Positions 42,000-52,993 of a stretch of 64,000 nucleotides of DNA are shown one piece after another. Position numbers and translations under genes: made by a program. Origin of the DNA: Galerina marginata (taxonomy: Eukaryota > Basidiomycota > Agaricomycetes > Agaricales > Galerinaceae); NCBI GenBank assembly GCA_023014335.1, contig JAECYW010000022.1:62001-126000 (forward strand), given 5' to 3'. The notes under the pieces were generated by a model. It had not been told where the DNA came from and ran no database searches. It saw only the letters and a list, made by a program, of their open reading frames with translations. The first letter of the stretch is position 1; each line of letters begins with the position of its first letter.

Positions 42000-43646
42000 G
42001 AAGCTGAAGTCTCGACGGTCGCAAATGTGATTTATACTCGAGTATATACCTCAATTGATGGATGTTCCGAGATTACTGTCCTTCAGTTTCTCTTTAATCA
42101 CTGAGAGCTTCCCACTAGCCGTTATAGGATAGATTAGGAGGTGATGTCCATCCGATGCGTAGGGCAACGCAGAACGATCTGCCACACCATGACTCAGTGA
42201 TTTGTCTTTATTCAATCATTTTATAATGCCAGCTACAATCAAATGGAAATTATATGTATTAGTCTGACAGACAGAGTTGCATTTTACGAGGACTCACAAG
42301 ACCATTCACGAGCGCTAGAAGAGGGTCTCGACTTGTCCAAGTGCTTCGTGAAAACGAGGAGAGTAGGTAATTTTCTTCCAGGTTCTATTAAGTGGCAAAG
42401 AGGCCATGGAGCCAGCTGATCTGTGTGATAATTACAACGACAGAAATACTTGTCTGGCGATGGCGGGCAGGCGCCAATTGATGGTGGAAAAGACGGTGAA
42501 GATGACGATGAAGAGCAAGCCGAGCGTTCAGGGCCCTACAGTGTTAATAACGACGCGTCTCCCCCTCACCGCAGCCTGCGAAATCTCCTCCTCTTGTGTT
42601 ACATTGACCGGGACGAGCTTCACCGAGCTCGGCAGATTGAGGTACTGAGCTAGCTTTTGTAGCTTTGGCGTTGACTGTGCGCCGATAGCTAATGTGAATT
42701 AGGGACGTTGTGAATGGGCCAAGAGACACATATATCGTGATCCGTAGGGCACATCACATATATCGTGGTCTGGCTAGGAGAGACTAGCCAAGAGATACAA
42801 AGCGTGTAATTGTGACGCCAAAACCTGTGTTTGGCCCTGTTGGCGCCACTGAATAGCCGAGGCCCGAGACCGAGCTTCTTTCAACTCTACTGCCAAGTTC
42901 GTCAGTGAAGCTCAAGTGAAGCTCATCTGAAATTACCGTCGAACGAAACGCTCTCTTGATGTGCTAGCTGCGGATATCAGGATATTTGGATCATCAAATG
43001 TACCAGGGTCTGGAGCTCACTTCTGTTGACTAAAGGATCGATGTATTCTTCATGCCCATTCTGTCTGAAAAGTACTAGTAATTCCGCTGAACTTTGTCCT
43101 CGGCATATTACCCAAACCAAACCGTCAGACTCCACGTATACCGCGGATACTGCAAGGAGGCTCATACCCATCAATATTCGAGGATTCTACTTCTCTCATT
43201 TCTCAAAACTCTCGATCGCTAGCTACGCAGCGATATGGAAAAGGTGCACCTATGCTAGTGACTGATTTCGGGATCGTATATTGGCTTCAAGGGTCGATCC
43301 AACGCCTGTGCTATTGACCGCCTGGTGCTTTTACCTGGTCCCCAATAAACTTGGAAAATTATGGCCACTGTATGAATCTATATTACAGTCTTCCATGGGT
43401 ACAATGTGGAGTTTCTTATCTTATTCTGCATCGAGTGGCTTTTTCTGGCCGAAACCAACAATGTTGGCACTTTTATGGTTACCACCTCACACTTTACAGG
43501 ATGGAGTCGGAGCGGCTTGATCGACTTTATATTGTCTTCTAAGATCATCAAGCCCCACTCGCGTATAACGTATAAATGGGATGCGGAAATCGCCTTGAAG
43601 GCCCCATCCAGTCCTACTGGAGTTTGAGCCCCATCTTTCAGCGAAG
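42000..43646. other. 1.6-kb intergenic region
   Basis: No gene supported. A short direct repeat, ACATATATCGTG, occurs at about 42728 and 42755. A TATA-like GTATAAATGG lies at about 43569, ahead of the protease gene. Confidence 0.4.
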
Positions 43647-45501
43647 ATGTTCAGACTTATTGCAACTCTTGCAATATTGAGCGTCGCCCCCCATGCCTTC
43701 GCAACTACCGCCGATCTTGTGCAACAGGCGACTGCAACATTGCCCCTCGTTCGGCGATACAATCTCACCAGTGTTCACAACCTCCTTCGGCACGACCAGG
43801 CCAGAGGGCAGACAATTAGGTCTGGGCGTCCGACCAATGACCAGATAGACAACCAGGCTATCGCTTACCTGGCCTCAGTGGAGATTGGCGAGGGCCCTAA
43901 TGCTACTACATGCGAGTCTTCATTTATTCGCAGCATTCAACTTGCGGAGAAATTTCTTCTAATTGGCTTTCTCTAGATTCACTGGTCGTCGATACCGGAA
44001 GGTTGGTTTATGCCAGGCCAAGTACACAGACCCAATTTGCTTAGAAACATCCAATCCTTCACCAGTTCAAATACATGGGCTGGCGCCGGGAAAGAATACG
44101 TCAAGACCGGCAGCACTGAGGATGCAGGTGACTTGGTGGTAAGACAGTTTGGAATCTTTCACTTCTAACTAATCAGATGCTATTCGAATCTGTTGCATTC
44201 TTAGTTTGTCTCCTATGGCTCAGGTTTATTTGTCGGTAGGAGCCGTTTCATGAATTCCTAGTACTTCGGCGCAAACAATCAACAGGTGAAGAGCTCATAG
44301 ATAGGGTAACCCTCTCTCCGGACCTGGTCGTAGAAAGGCAGTCTGTTGGGGATGCTACTTATGTCAGTTATTATTGCACAAGCTGGACTCTACCTAAACA
44401 AAGACCCCTTCTAGGCCCTTGGATTCAATGCTGATATTAATGGTATACTTGGGTGGGTACCATCTTTTTTTACCTTGCCTAACCCTTGATCGAGAAAACA
44501 CGTGCAGACTAGGCCCGACTAACCTGACCATTGGTAGGACCATTAGTCGTCCTGTCCTCAACTTCAAAATAATCGATTCTCTAGGTACCCTCTTGTCTGA
44601 TCAAAGTGCTCCTATTCCAACGGTTCTCGACAATTTGTATAAGTCTGGAACTATCCGTTCCAATGAATTTGGCGTCTATTTTCGGCCCGTTGTAGGAAAC
44701 AACACGTCCAACGGAGAAATAACTTTCGGTCTGTTCCCCCCTCGCCCTATGCTGTACCTCTCAAACCACTGACATTCATGGCAGGCGGTAGTGATCGATC
44801 GAAAACTACATGCAATATTCAATATACGTATGCATTTCGTTCTTAACACTCTAAGCTGGATGTCAACTTGACAATCAACAGGCCAGTCACCGCCACACAA
44901 CCTTCCAGCCACTACTGGGGTATTAACCAAACCATAACGTACGGAAAGACTGCGATGCTTCTTTCCAATAAGGCCGGGGTTGTTGATACTGGTTCGTGGA
45001 CATTGACAACATGGGAATTCTTCCATTCACACCATATAGGCACCACACTCCTTTTGATGGCGACTGATGCATTTGACATATACAAGAACGTCACTGGCGC
45101 CGTTCTGGACAATGCTACAGGCCTACTCAGTATCACAGAAGAACAATACAGCAATCTCAATAGCCTTCACTTTACGATCGGATCCGTGCGTGCTTCTTCT
45201 CCAAAACTATTGCTCGAGATTGACTTTTTGGTTATCCCTACTCACTCTTCCATAGTCCACTTTCGAGCTGAATGCGGATGGCCAGCTCTGGCCTCGTCGC
45301 CTCAACACTTTGATTGGTGGTAATTCATCAGCAATATATCTGATCGTTGGCGACCTCGGCGTAGACAGCTCTTTCGGCCTCACTTTCATCAATGGTTATT
45401 CATTCTTGGAGCGGTTCTACTCCATCTATGATAGTACCAACAACAGACTTGGCTTTGCGACCACTGCCTATACCAATAGCAAAACCAACTTCCTAATATA
45501 A
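43647..45501 (+). CDS. Secreted pepsin-like aspartic protease (family A1, polyporopepsin-like)
   Basis: Endopeptidase of the secretory route. Signal peptide MFRLIATLAILSVAPHAFA, then a propeptide (VRRYNLTSVHNLLRHDQARG) and the mature start QAIAYLASVEIGEGP. The first catalytic motif is VVDTGSSNTWAGAGKEYV, assembled across a 25-nt exon (43977-44001). The second is AGVVDTGTTLLLMATDAFDIY, assembled across the intron 44992-45039. The flap and C-terminal lobe are represented by RSNEFGVYFRPV and FINGYSFLERFYSIYDSTNN. The intron 43912-43976 has a GC donor (ACAT|GCGAGT) and restores TTYSLVVDTG. The gene ends NSKTNFLI with TAA. Length and motifs indicate an active enzyme. Confidence 0.9.
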
Positions 45502-45851
45502 CTTCTCTAGTCTAGTTTCTTTCACTTCATTGTCGTTCTTCTCGAGGCCATTATTCATGATCAGGGTGGATGATTGGGAAAATGACTGCAAAACCTGAAT
45601 GGTACCTTTTACTCTTTTCTGGACAATCTCAATATCGTCTATGTAATGCCCCTGCCCCAATCTTTTCACCTTACCTTTCAAGTAATAGTCCAATGACCAA
45701 GATTCAAACTGTTGACATTTTGGGACATTTTCATTATATGTTCGACGGGGTGCAGAAAATCTTTTATTGGAAAACAGCCACAACAACAATGAACACTCTG
45801 AAATCTTCTCAATATCCCTCTCAGTCGATGGCTTCTTTGCGTGACCAACTA

Positions 45852-46798
45852 TCAAACGTGTCTGGCTACATTTTGACTGGCGAAATAAGATACGAATTAG
45901 CCTCAGGAACTGGCGTAAAAAACCTATTGAGTTTCTTACGGGTATTGTCCTTGCACATTTCCGGCAGGAGCATACCGACAGACCAGGTACTTCGACGCCT
46001 GGGGGAAGATAGTGCCGCCCCTGCAGTCAGCCAGGGCACAGGCGACTTGCTTCGAGTTCTTCCAGACCACCTGTCCGTTCAAAAGTCAGATCAGACAAAC
46101 TTGTTCTATCTTCTTGGACTGACCTGTGTAAAGTGTCCAGTCCCAGAGGAAAAGCCAGGGTGGTTCCCTTAACACAAATATCGGAGGTCAGCCAAGGAAA
46201 GAGTGCTCGATCAATCGACTTACAGTCATATTTCGCTGTCGTTCAAATTGGAGGTAAGTATTATTCATGACTTGAAGCCTACAAGTGGCTTACAGGCTTC
46301 GTCCATCCATGACTTCACACCTTGCGCAAGGCCAGGGCCAGGGTTTCCGGTTCCTGCAAACTACGTAAAGAGATCAGAACCAGAAACACCCGCAGAAGTA
46401 TCAAACTAACCAAATTTTCGCCGTATTTACCTTGTCCCGAGCTACGCGGAACGGACGTTAACCTCTTCATTTCGACCAATTTCTGTCGCAGACACTCACC
46501 TATGGTGGAATTCGCATTGTCGAGCCCAAGCAAGAGTGCCGGAGTAGAGATCGTTGCTCCAGGTAACAGCAGGGGCACGGTATTGAGCGCGGTACGAATT
46601 ATGAACGGAAACGACCTCGTTGGTCCACGCGTCTGTAACATTTACTTCGCTCGAAGGCGAAAGTGGCTCAGTCGCGTCGGAAGAAGATTCGACCATGTTT
46701 ATCACAGCCTGGATGGCTTCAGGGATGGTAGGCAAGGCACTGCCAAGAGCCGTGCTGGCAAAAGCGCAAAGGGAGACGAGGGTAAAGAGCTTGGTCAT
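45852..46798 (-). CDS. CAP-domain (PR-1/SCP-like) secreted protein 1
   Basis: Secreted CAP superfamily protein; fungal members are linked to sterol or lipid binding. Signal peptide MTKLFTLVSLCAFASTALGS. Domain motifs: VVSVHNSYRAQYRAPAVTW; LAWARQCEFHHS; SGQGKYGENLFAG; GVKSWMDEA | SKYD | WNHPGFSSGTGHFTQ; VVWKNSKQVACALADC; and KYLVCRYAPAGNVQGQYP, ending QNVARHV. Seven exons are needed, one of only 12 nt (46224-46235). Stop at 45854-45852. The gene converges on the aspartic protease and is followed upstream by a tandem paralogue in the same orientation. TATA-like CTATAAAGG on the minus strand at about 46831. Confidence 0.9.
46224..46235 (-). other. 12-nt microexon of CAP gene 1
   Basis: Minus strand GACAG|CGAAATATGACT|GTAAGT. 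Joined to GCC T upstream and GG AAC downstream it gives A-S-K-Y-D-W-N, the conserved stretch before the HFTQ motif. Confidence 0.85.
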
Positions 46799-47293
46799 TG
46801 CGTTCTGGGGAATGTAAAAAGAGAGAGAGGGCCTTTATAGACTTCCTTATTACAGGGCAAGAATAGTTAGAACATTCCATTATTTCCGGACCCTCAAACG
46901 TTGGAAGTTGGCTATGGGCGCTATTCATTGCGGGCAGGGACGGGAAAGCTGAAAGAGGTATTCTGACCACCCAGCTGCCAACTCTTTACGACGCCAAGTC
47001 CAAAAGGCATCAAGGCATTTATGTAAAGCGTTGACAAGCCGGAAACCATATGTAATAGAAAAAGGTCATATTCCCTCTCAAAGACGGTGGTTTGGTGTCG
47101 CCGACTTAGCACCATGGGCGGAACCCTTTGCTTGCTATTCTCGGCGCTTCAGAAGGGGCTTAATTTCCTGGGGCACGATTATTGAATTTTCAGGGAGGTT
47201 AAATTATATATCCGGTTCCTGGTACATGAGTCATAGAATCACTAAGGCCTTCCAACGTTTTGCCTGTTCAGTCAATAAAGATCGCCTCATTTA
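46799..47293. other. Intergenic region between the CAP genes
   Basis: Promoter of CAP gene 1 and 3' flank of CAP gene 2; no other gene supported. Confidence 0.45.
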
Positions 47294-48177
47294 TCAGTGA
47301 ACACTGAAAAGCAATATGAAACGAATGAGACGTACGGAAATTGACCAAGGTAATTTCCTGGTGGACTATAACGGCAAACAAGAAACTTGCCAGCCATGGG
47401 GGTCACTGTCCCAGCAGCACAATTCCCAACAGCACAAGCAACCTGTGTAGTACCCTTCCATACCACCTGGATATTTTGCGATTGAGTCAGAAGGGCATTG
47501 ATCCAGTAAGAGCAAACAACTCGAGTTACCTGTGTAAAATGACCGGTCGCAGCGCTGAAGCCGGGGTTGTTGTCTGTGGTAACCATCAATTAAAACGAAT
47601 AGGTAGTTTACTGCAACCCACAATCGTATTTCGCTGAAAATGATGTTAGGTAAGATAAAATCGCGCATCAAAAATACGCACAAGCCTCATCCATCCATGC
47701 TTTCACGCCGCTGGCCAAGGTATCCGTATTTCCAGAGGTGAAGTACTAGTTTAGAGGTAAGCAACATGTTCTGCTATCGTCTTATCCACAAACGATATTA
47801 CGAGGTTTTCTCCATACATTCCTCCCGAACTGCCAAGAAAAACGAAAGCAGGTCGTTAGGCAAGAAATGTGTCATGAATAACGAAAATAAACCGACTTAG
47901 AATGTTGAAATTGGCAATTCTGGGCCCAGGCAAGAGCACTGGGGTAGAGAGAAGTACTCCAAGTGAGCGGCGTAGCACCGTAGCGAGCACGGTAGGAGTT
48001 GTGAACAGAGACGACCTGATCACTCCAGGCATCTGAGCAGGACATGTCGTTTAGCGAGGGTTGTAGGCGAGCAATACCAGAGAAATAATTACCACGCGTC
48101 TCAAGTATAGTTGAGACAGAGACTTGAAGCAAGGTTGCTACAACAAGCAATGGTACAAAAGTTGCGTGCTTGAACAT
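47294..48177 (-). CDS. CAP-domain (PR-1/SCP-like) secreted protein 2
   Basis: Tandem paralogue of CAP protein 1. I start at the ATG at 48177 (MFKHATFVPLLVVATLLQVS, a signal peptide). The longer reading from 48204 lies only about 20 nt from a TATA box at about 48218. Motifs: VVSVHNSYRARYGATPLTW, LAWAQNCQFQHS, GGMYGENL, VKAWMDEA | SKYD | YNNPGFSAATGHFTQ, VVWKGTTQVACAVGNC and KFLVCRYSPPGNYLGQFP, ending VH with the stop at 47296-47294. The C-terminal end is shorter than in protein 1. A 12-nt exon at 47622-47633 is shared with the paralogue. Confidence 0.88.
47622..47633 (-). other. 12-nt microexon of CAP gene 2
   Basis: Minus strand TTCAG|CGAAATACGATT|GTGGGT. It joins GAG GCT T to AC AAC AAC as E-A-S-K-Y-D-Y-N-N. 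It has the same size, phase and position as in CAP gene 1. Confidence 0.85.
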
Positions 48178-48694
48178 CGGTTTTGGGGACAAAGTTCCAA
48201 TCAAAGACTGCGTTATCTTATAAAGCGGCAGCGGTTATTCGCCTCTGTGGTGAGGATTCTAGTTTGGTGGCACCCATAGAGCAAAAGGAGCTTCTGCTCT
48301 TCTGGGTTGCGAATGCCAGAAGGATGTTTTGGGCGTAGTCCTTCTACTACCAGCCGAAAATTGACAAGTGCAATGCTGAAACACCCTTCGACACTATGAA
48401 TTGCCTCGATGTCAGAGCAGTTTAGACCTAGGACGAGGGGCCCATTGGTATGCCCTGCTCTGAGCTGTTGCCAGAGATGGCCAGCTACGTAAGTAGGAGC
48501 ACATGAGTGTTCAAAATAAGAGGCATCAGTGATTTTGAAATGCGATCGTCACGGAGCCTCACGGAGTTCGCATGTCTCTCTTGAACAAATTGTATCTTTC
48601 GAACTTCTACAATCCTCGACATCGACGGAAGGGCTAGAGCCCACAGACCATCTAAAAGTCATACCTAGGTTTGAGCGCACCCACATCATTGAAA
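48178..48694. other. Divergent promoter region
   Basis: Between CAP gene 2 (minus) and the methyltransferase-like gene (plus). A TATA-like TTATAAAG for CAP gene 2 lies at about 48217-48224, read on the minus strand as CTTTATAA. Confidence 0.45.
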
Positions 48695-50026
48695 ATGACC
48701 TTCTCAGACCTTCGGTTCATCATGACTTCCGACGTCCTCCTTGCGTGCCTCTTTCCTCTAATTATTCTCGTCGTTGGCTACAAATGTTTCCCTTACTTCA
48801 GCATTTCCGATATACGCGACATATTATCAGCAGGTCCGCGTAAACCGCGTCGCAATGGCTACTTTTCTCTAGAACGAGCTTACCATTCCTTCTCGCAATA
48901 CCCTAGGCTGTCAGCAGGTGAACTATCCCAGATGCGAACATCTTATGTTACATTAGGACGCGCTAGCACCAAGCTTGGCTACAAGATTGGTTATCCAAAG
49001 AAACTGGACCGGCTTCGCGACATCACGAGCTTGAATGCGACCATCACGGATGGTATAGCGGAGCTGGCGCTCGAAGAGTTTCCATCTCTTCACAGCGACG
49101 GCGCGAATGACACTGGTTCGGCGGACCTCGGGCGAGTACGGGAGTCGTTAAAGCACTTTGTCAGGGACTGGAGTGAAGAAGGTGTCGAGGAACGTACACG
49201 TATATTCGCGCCTATCCTGGATTTGTTGAAGACGGTGGAGCAGGAGGATAGAGCTGGTATGAGGGTGTTAGTACCAGGATGTGGTCTTGGAAGACTAGCA
49301 TGGGAGATATCTGAGCTTGGTAAGTCCAAGTTTGAAGTTTCTATGTCCTGCCCGCTTTCTTCTTTTCGGCAACATACTCATATACTCATTAGGATTTGAC
49401 ACTACAGCGAATGAGCTATCGTTTTTCATGACCTTGGCTTTCCGATTCCTTCTCTCTCCAAAGACCACGGCATCTGTCAACGAGCACACCATTCGTCCGT
49501 ACGGCCTTGGTTTTCTCATCAACGGTCTAACGATTCATTATTCCGTCCGATATCGTTCCCCGACGCGGTGCCCCGTCTAAGCCCGACTTTCCGTCTCGTC
49601 GAAGAGGACTTCCTAAAAATGCCTATACCTTCCACCAGACCTTCAGAAGAAAAGACGCTGTCTTGGACGCAAGATAGTCTGCACGACAGGCATTTGGAAG
49701 GTTACCATTACATCGTCACGTTATTCTTCATCGACACTTCCCTCGACGTACTCGCAACGATATCACACATCCACCACCTTCTTCGTCCAGGTGGCGTTTG
49801 GATAAACCTGGGCCCGCTTCTCTGGACAGGCGGTGGCCAAGCCAAACTGGAACTGAGCCTCGACGAGGTCCTGCACGCAGCAGAAGAAATCGGATTCATC
49901 GTGGAAAAGGAGGACACCGGCCCCACAGCTCGAAAGATCGTCGAATGCGAATACACCGCAGACAAGAACGCTATGATGCGTTGGATTTACAAGGCTGAAT
50001 TTTGGGTCGCGCGCAAGCTGAAATGA
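48695..50026 (+). CDS. N2227/carnosine N-methyltransferase-like protein, with an apparent frameshift
   Basis: SAM-dependent methyltransferase of the N2227 (CARNMT1) family. The start is the ATG at 48695 (MTFSDLRFIMTSDVLL), with an N-terminal hydrophobic anchor about residues 10-28. Then HSFSQYPRLSAGELSQMRTS, the SAM loop VLVPGCGLGRLAWEI, and across one intron NELSFFMTLAFRFLLS. After HTIRPY (about 49501) the conserved continuation WFSHQRSNDSLFRPISFPDA is present but one base out of frame; without correction the reading stops at 49578-49580. The remaining conserved parts (FRLVEEDFL, YHYIVTLFFIDTSLDVL, LLRPGGVWINLGPLL) run to the stop at 50024-50026. Either this copy is broken by a one-base loss near 49502 or the sequence has an error there. 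Confidence 0.82.
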
Positions 50027-50233
50027 TTATCGTTCACGTGATCGCATCGCATTGTATGCTATTTTTGGACAACTACGCAGATTAGAAAACGCTTGTTGGA
50101 TGGGCCACTCAACGCATCTCTGGCTTTCTTATAAACCCCCACAGTCTCATTGCCACTTTTCATACCTTTCCTTATTTGCCTCTGCAGTCAATTCAACCAA
50201 CCCCAGCTGCTAGTCTTCCAATCATCCACAGCC

Positions 50234-50808
50234 ATGCCTTCCGTCCGCTTGACCGAATACATCTCTTATTACTTCGCGGAGGGCGACCTCAGGCCCACCG
50301 ACAACCCCTACGCCGTCATGAGACAGCGGATGGACAGGGCAAGAATGACCCGTGCAGACCTCGCTGACCAAAACACCCCCAAGGCCCAACGACCCGTAGC
50401 AAGCAATAAGCGCGTCGAAAAGTATCGTACTCAGCAGCAAGAATCTATTAGTACTGCTGTCAGTGCAACGTACACTGCAACTGGCTCTGCTGGTGGACAG
50501 CTGCTGCAGAGTATCACAGCTACACCAGCACTCAATCACTCGAGTTTTGAGGTTTGTGATTTCTTGCTGCATTGCGCATTTAACTGACCGAAGTGAGTGT
50601 TGTTTTCTCGCTTTAGGAACTGCGGCTTGAATGCTATCTCCAATCTGTAGTAGCCAAAGGTAGCCCTCCGCTTCCTGTGAACGTTACTGAATCTCCGTGG
50701 GAAGTCATCCCGCCTGTCTTTAACGCTTTCAAGATCGAGGAGGACGAAGAGGATGCTGACCTCTTTTTGAACGAAGTTGTCATGGAGGATTGTGAAACTG
50801 GTCAATGA
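50234..50808 (+). CDS. Hypothetical small protein, two exons
   Basis: The ATG at 50234 opens MPSVRLTEYISYYFAEGDLR, then a basic linker and a Ser/Thr-rich stretch. One intron (GTTTGTG..CTTTAG, about 50552-50616) joins SSFE to ELRLECYLQSVVAK. The C-terminus is acidic (FKIEEDEEDADLFLNEVVME), with TGA at 50806-50808. About 169 residues. No domain recognised. The conserved-looking N-terminus and the clean phase-0 intron support a real gene. Confidence 0.6.
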
Positions 50809-51016
50809 ATCCGGTGGCTCCAGTCGACACGATGTTGCACATCCGAGGCTTCTTGAGTCTTGCAATTGTATATTTATTGTGGTCACAACAATGCTCCATT
50901 TGTCTATTATCCCTACTTTCAATCGGCATTGTTAATTATGTCCCCAAAGATGTAGCCAAGTCGCCCAAGAAGACTCTACATCTACCACATACTTCGAAAA
51001 CATTTGAAAACATTCC
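50809..51016. other. Convergent 3' flank
   Basis: Short gap before the F-box gene on the other strand; nothing specific seen. Confidence 0.4.
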
Positions 51017-52657
51017 TCAATTACTTGTGCAATGCCAGGCGATACGATTGGGTGTCCCCAAAACCATGTAGACTATTTGGTCCGACACTCTACAGGCTGC
51101 CGTTTTCCCCAACCCCGCAGGCCACTGCGTCTGATGAAGGTCGTTTAGGTGTTTCGCAATACCGTCTGGTTCTTTGAAGCATTCTTTTAGCATGGCAATG
51201 GAAAAGAGTTTTAGCCCAGGAGAGCCCACAACCCAGGCGCCAATGAAGACATTGGATATTGTTGGTGAGCGGAAGCTCAAAGCCGAAAGTTTTGGCGACC
51301 GTTGCAAAAAGCTTTGAAGATCATCCGGGATGGCATCACATGCTGGCAGACATAGTGTGTCGATTACCAGTGATTGAAGGGCTGGAAATGCAATTTGGAT
51401 AAAAAGGTGATAATCTGCATGTTCTGAGGTCCTGAGGAAAAGGTGATTAAGTCTCGAATGGGTGATATAAGGAAGATGCGATATCCATGGCCCGCAGGTC
51501 ATCGAGAATTCTTCCAGTATGTTGCACCTTGTAAGAATGCCGAGAGTCATATTCAAATCAGGGATGCCATGCCCCGATGAGTGTCTGGCTACTGCCGTGG
51601 TGGTCAATTTCTTGAGCTGGTTATATGGGAAAACCGCTGACGACAGGAAACCGGGCCAGTGTATGATATTTATGGACACAAGGAGCGGTGCATCACAGAA
51701 GAGGTCCATCTTGACGTCACCGTTGAAAAGGAGAATTCCCTTTGATGGTTCAAGCCAGCTTTGCAATGTCAGATATCGGAGAAGTGGCAGGCGGCCCTTG
51801 ATAGAAGAGAAACGTTGCCAGCTACGCTCAAAGTGCAGACCGGGAGAGGCGATATGGACCTTCTCCCAGCGCTCAGCCAAATCGAGCAGGCGGGAGATAG
51901 CGTCTGGAAGACAACCCGGTTTCTCGGTAGGGAACATGGGTGAAAGAAAGTTGTTCATGCTTGACGTGAATAAACTGTCGAGACCTTGGCTGAGGCTATC
52001 CTTGATGTGCCCATGATACGCCTCGCCGATATAAACATGCAATGGTACATCTGCCGCTCGAATCGCCCACAAATCGACGAGTTCCCCAACTTTGGGTGAC
52101 TTTCGGGGTTTCTCTATGAACTTGATCGTCGCCCAAATGTGCGGGGTAGCAAGAGCGACTTCTCGCCAGCGCCGGCAGACACTGGTGAGCAGCAATGGTC
52201 CAGAGGCGAGGCTGGAGCTGTCTCCTTCGTCAGCGGGCTGCGAGTGCCTGGGTTTGGTAGACCAGTGGTGTGACAAAAGCCAGTCTTGATGGTATATGAA
52301 AATCTTCGATAAAATTTCTGGCGCAAGTTCCCGCATCTGGGTACATGAGGAGATCCGTTGATATTCGTGGCAGAATTTCTTCATCTCGTCGTGTCGATCC
52401 GAGAGCATTTTTCGCAGGGAAAAGATGTCGTCCATGAGTTCATCGATGCGGGAAATTTGATCGCCCAAGGAGGCCAATTTTCGTCGGGCTTCAAGGGCTG
52501 CAGCGTTGGCTATTTGTCTCTCGGTTTCAGATGGAATGTAGTCGGTCCCTTCGATGCGAGGTAGAGGAGAATGAGGCAAGTCAGGAACGGTAATGCAGAG
52601 CGTTGCCAGTCCACAATCCTGGCAAGACGATTTCGACTTCATGGCCTCTGTGCTCAT
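51017..52657 (-). CDS. F-box-like protein
   Basis: Single-exon ORF of 546 residues from the ATG at 52657. The N-terminus has a Cys-rich bit (SCQDCGLATLCI) and a coiled-coil-like helix (LEARRKLASLGDQISRIDEL). The F-box follows: MRELAPEILSKIFIYHQDW and LLTSVCRRWREVALATPHIW, about residues 108-180. The remainder is leucine-rich and irregular (LPLLRYLTLQSWLEPS, FPALQSLVIDTLCLPACD). This is the architecture of the very large agaricomycete F-box family, putative SCF ubiquitin-ligase adaptors. The target is unknown. Confidence 0.85.
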   Translation of the reverse strand: MSTEAMKSKSSCQDCGLATLCITVPDLPHSPLPRIEGTDYIPSETERQIANAAALEARRKLASLGDQISRIDELMDDIFSLRKMLSDRHDEMKKFCHEYQRISSCTQMRELAPEILSKIFIYHQDWLLSHHWSTKPRHSQPADEGDSSSLASGPLLLTSVCRRWREVALATPHIWATIKFIEKPRKSPKVGELVDLWAIRAADVPLHVYIGEAYHGHIKDSLSQGLDSLFTSSMNNFLSPMFPTEKPGCLPDAISRLLDLAERWEKVHIASPGLHFERSWQRFSSIKGRLPLLRYLTLQSWLEPSKGILLFNGDVKMDLFCDAPLLVSINIIHWPGFLSSAVFPYNQLKKLTTTAVARHSSGHGIPDLNMTLGILTRCNILEEFSMTCGPWISHLPYITHSRLNHLFLRTSEHADYHLFIQIAFPALQSLVIDTLCLPACDAIPDDLQSFLQRSPKLSALSFRSPTISNVFIGAWVVGSPGLKLFSIAMLKECFKEPDGIAKHLNDLHQTQWPAGLGKTAACRVSDQIVYMVLGTPNRIAWHCTSN

Positions 52658-52993
52658 GATCGTTGGTGGCTGTTTAGATTCTAGAATGGGGGAAGGGGGA
52701 AAAGGTTCAACGATCCAATTTTATATGGTTGAAGTTCAGGGAACTTGCCGTGCCTAGAGACAGCTCGGTTTATGGCTAGAATATAAAAAACGTCATTTTA
52801 ACTCGCAAGGAAGCACTCGATCACCCTCAAAAGAAAGTGCGCAGTTACCCAGGCCAAAATGCAAATACTTAGAGAAAGGAATATATGATTCGACGGTGTA
52901 ATGGTACAGAAGTCCCTTTAATAATCTGCAAATCGAATGCTGGGAGCTGTTCAAACATTTATGGCTCGTCAAAATGAGTTGGGACAAGTAGAA

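Noticed and set aside
43912..44065. Idea that the aspartic protease lost its first DTGS motif
   Set aside because: Direct reading gives DTGR, but splicing at the CACCAG acceptor (44065) restores DTGSSNTW.
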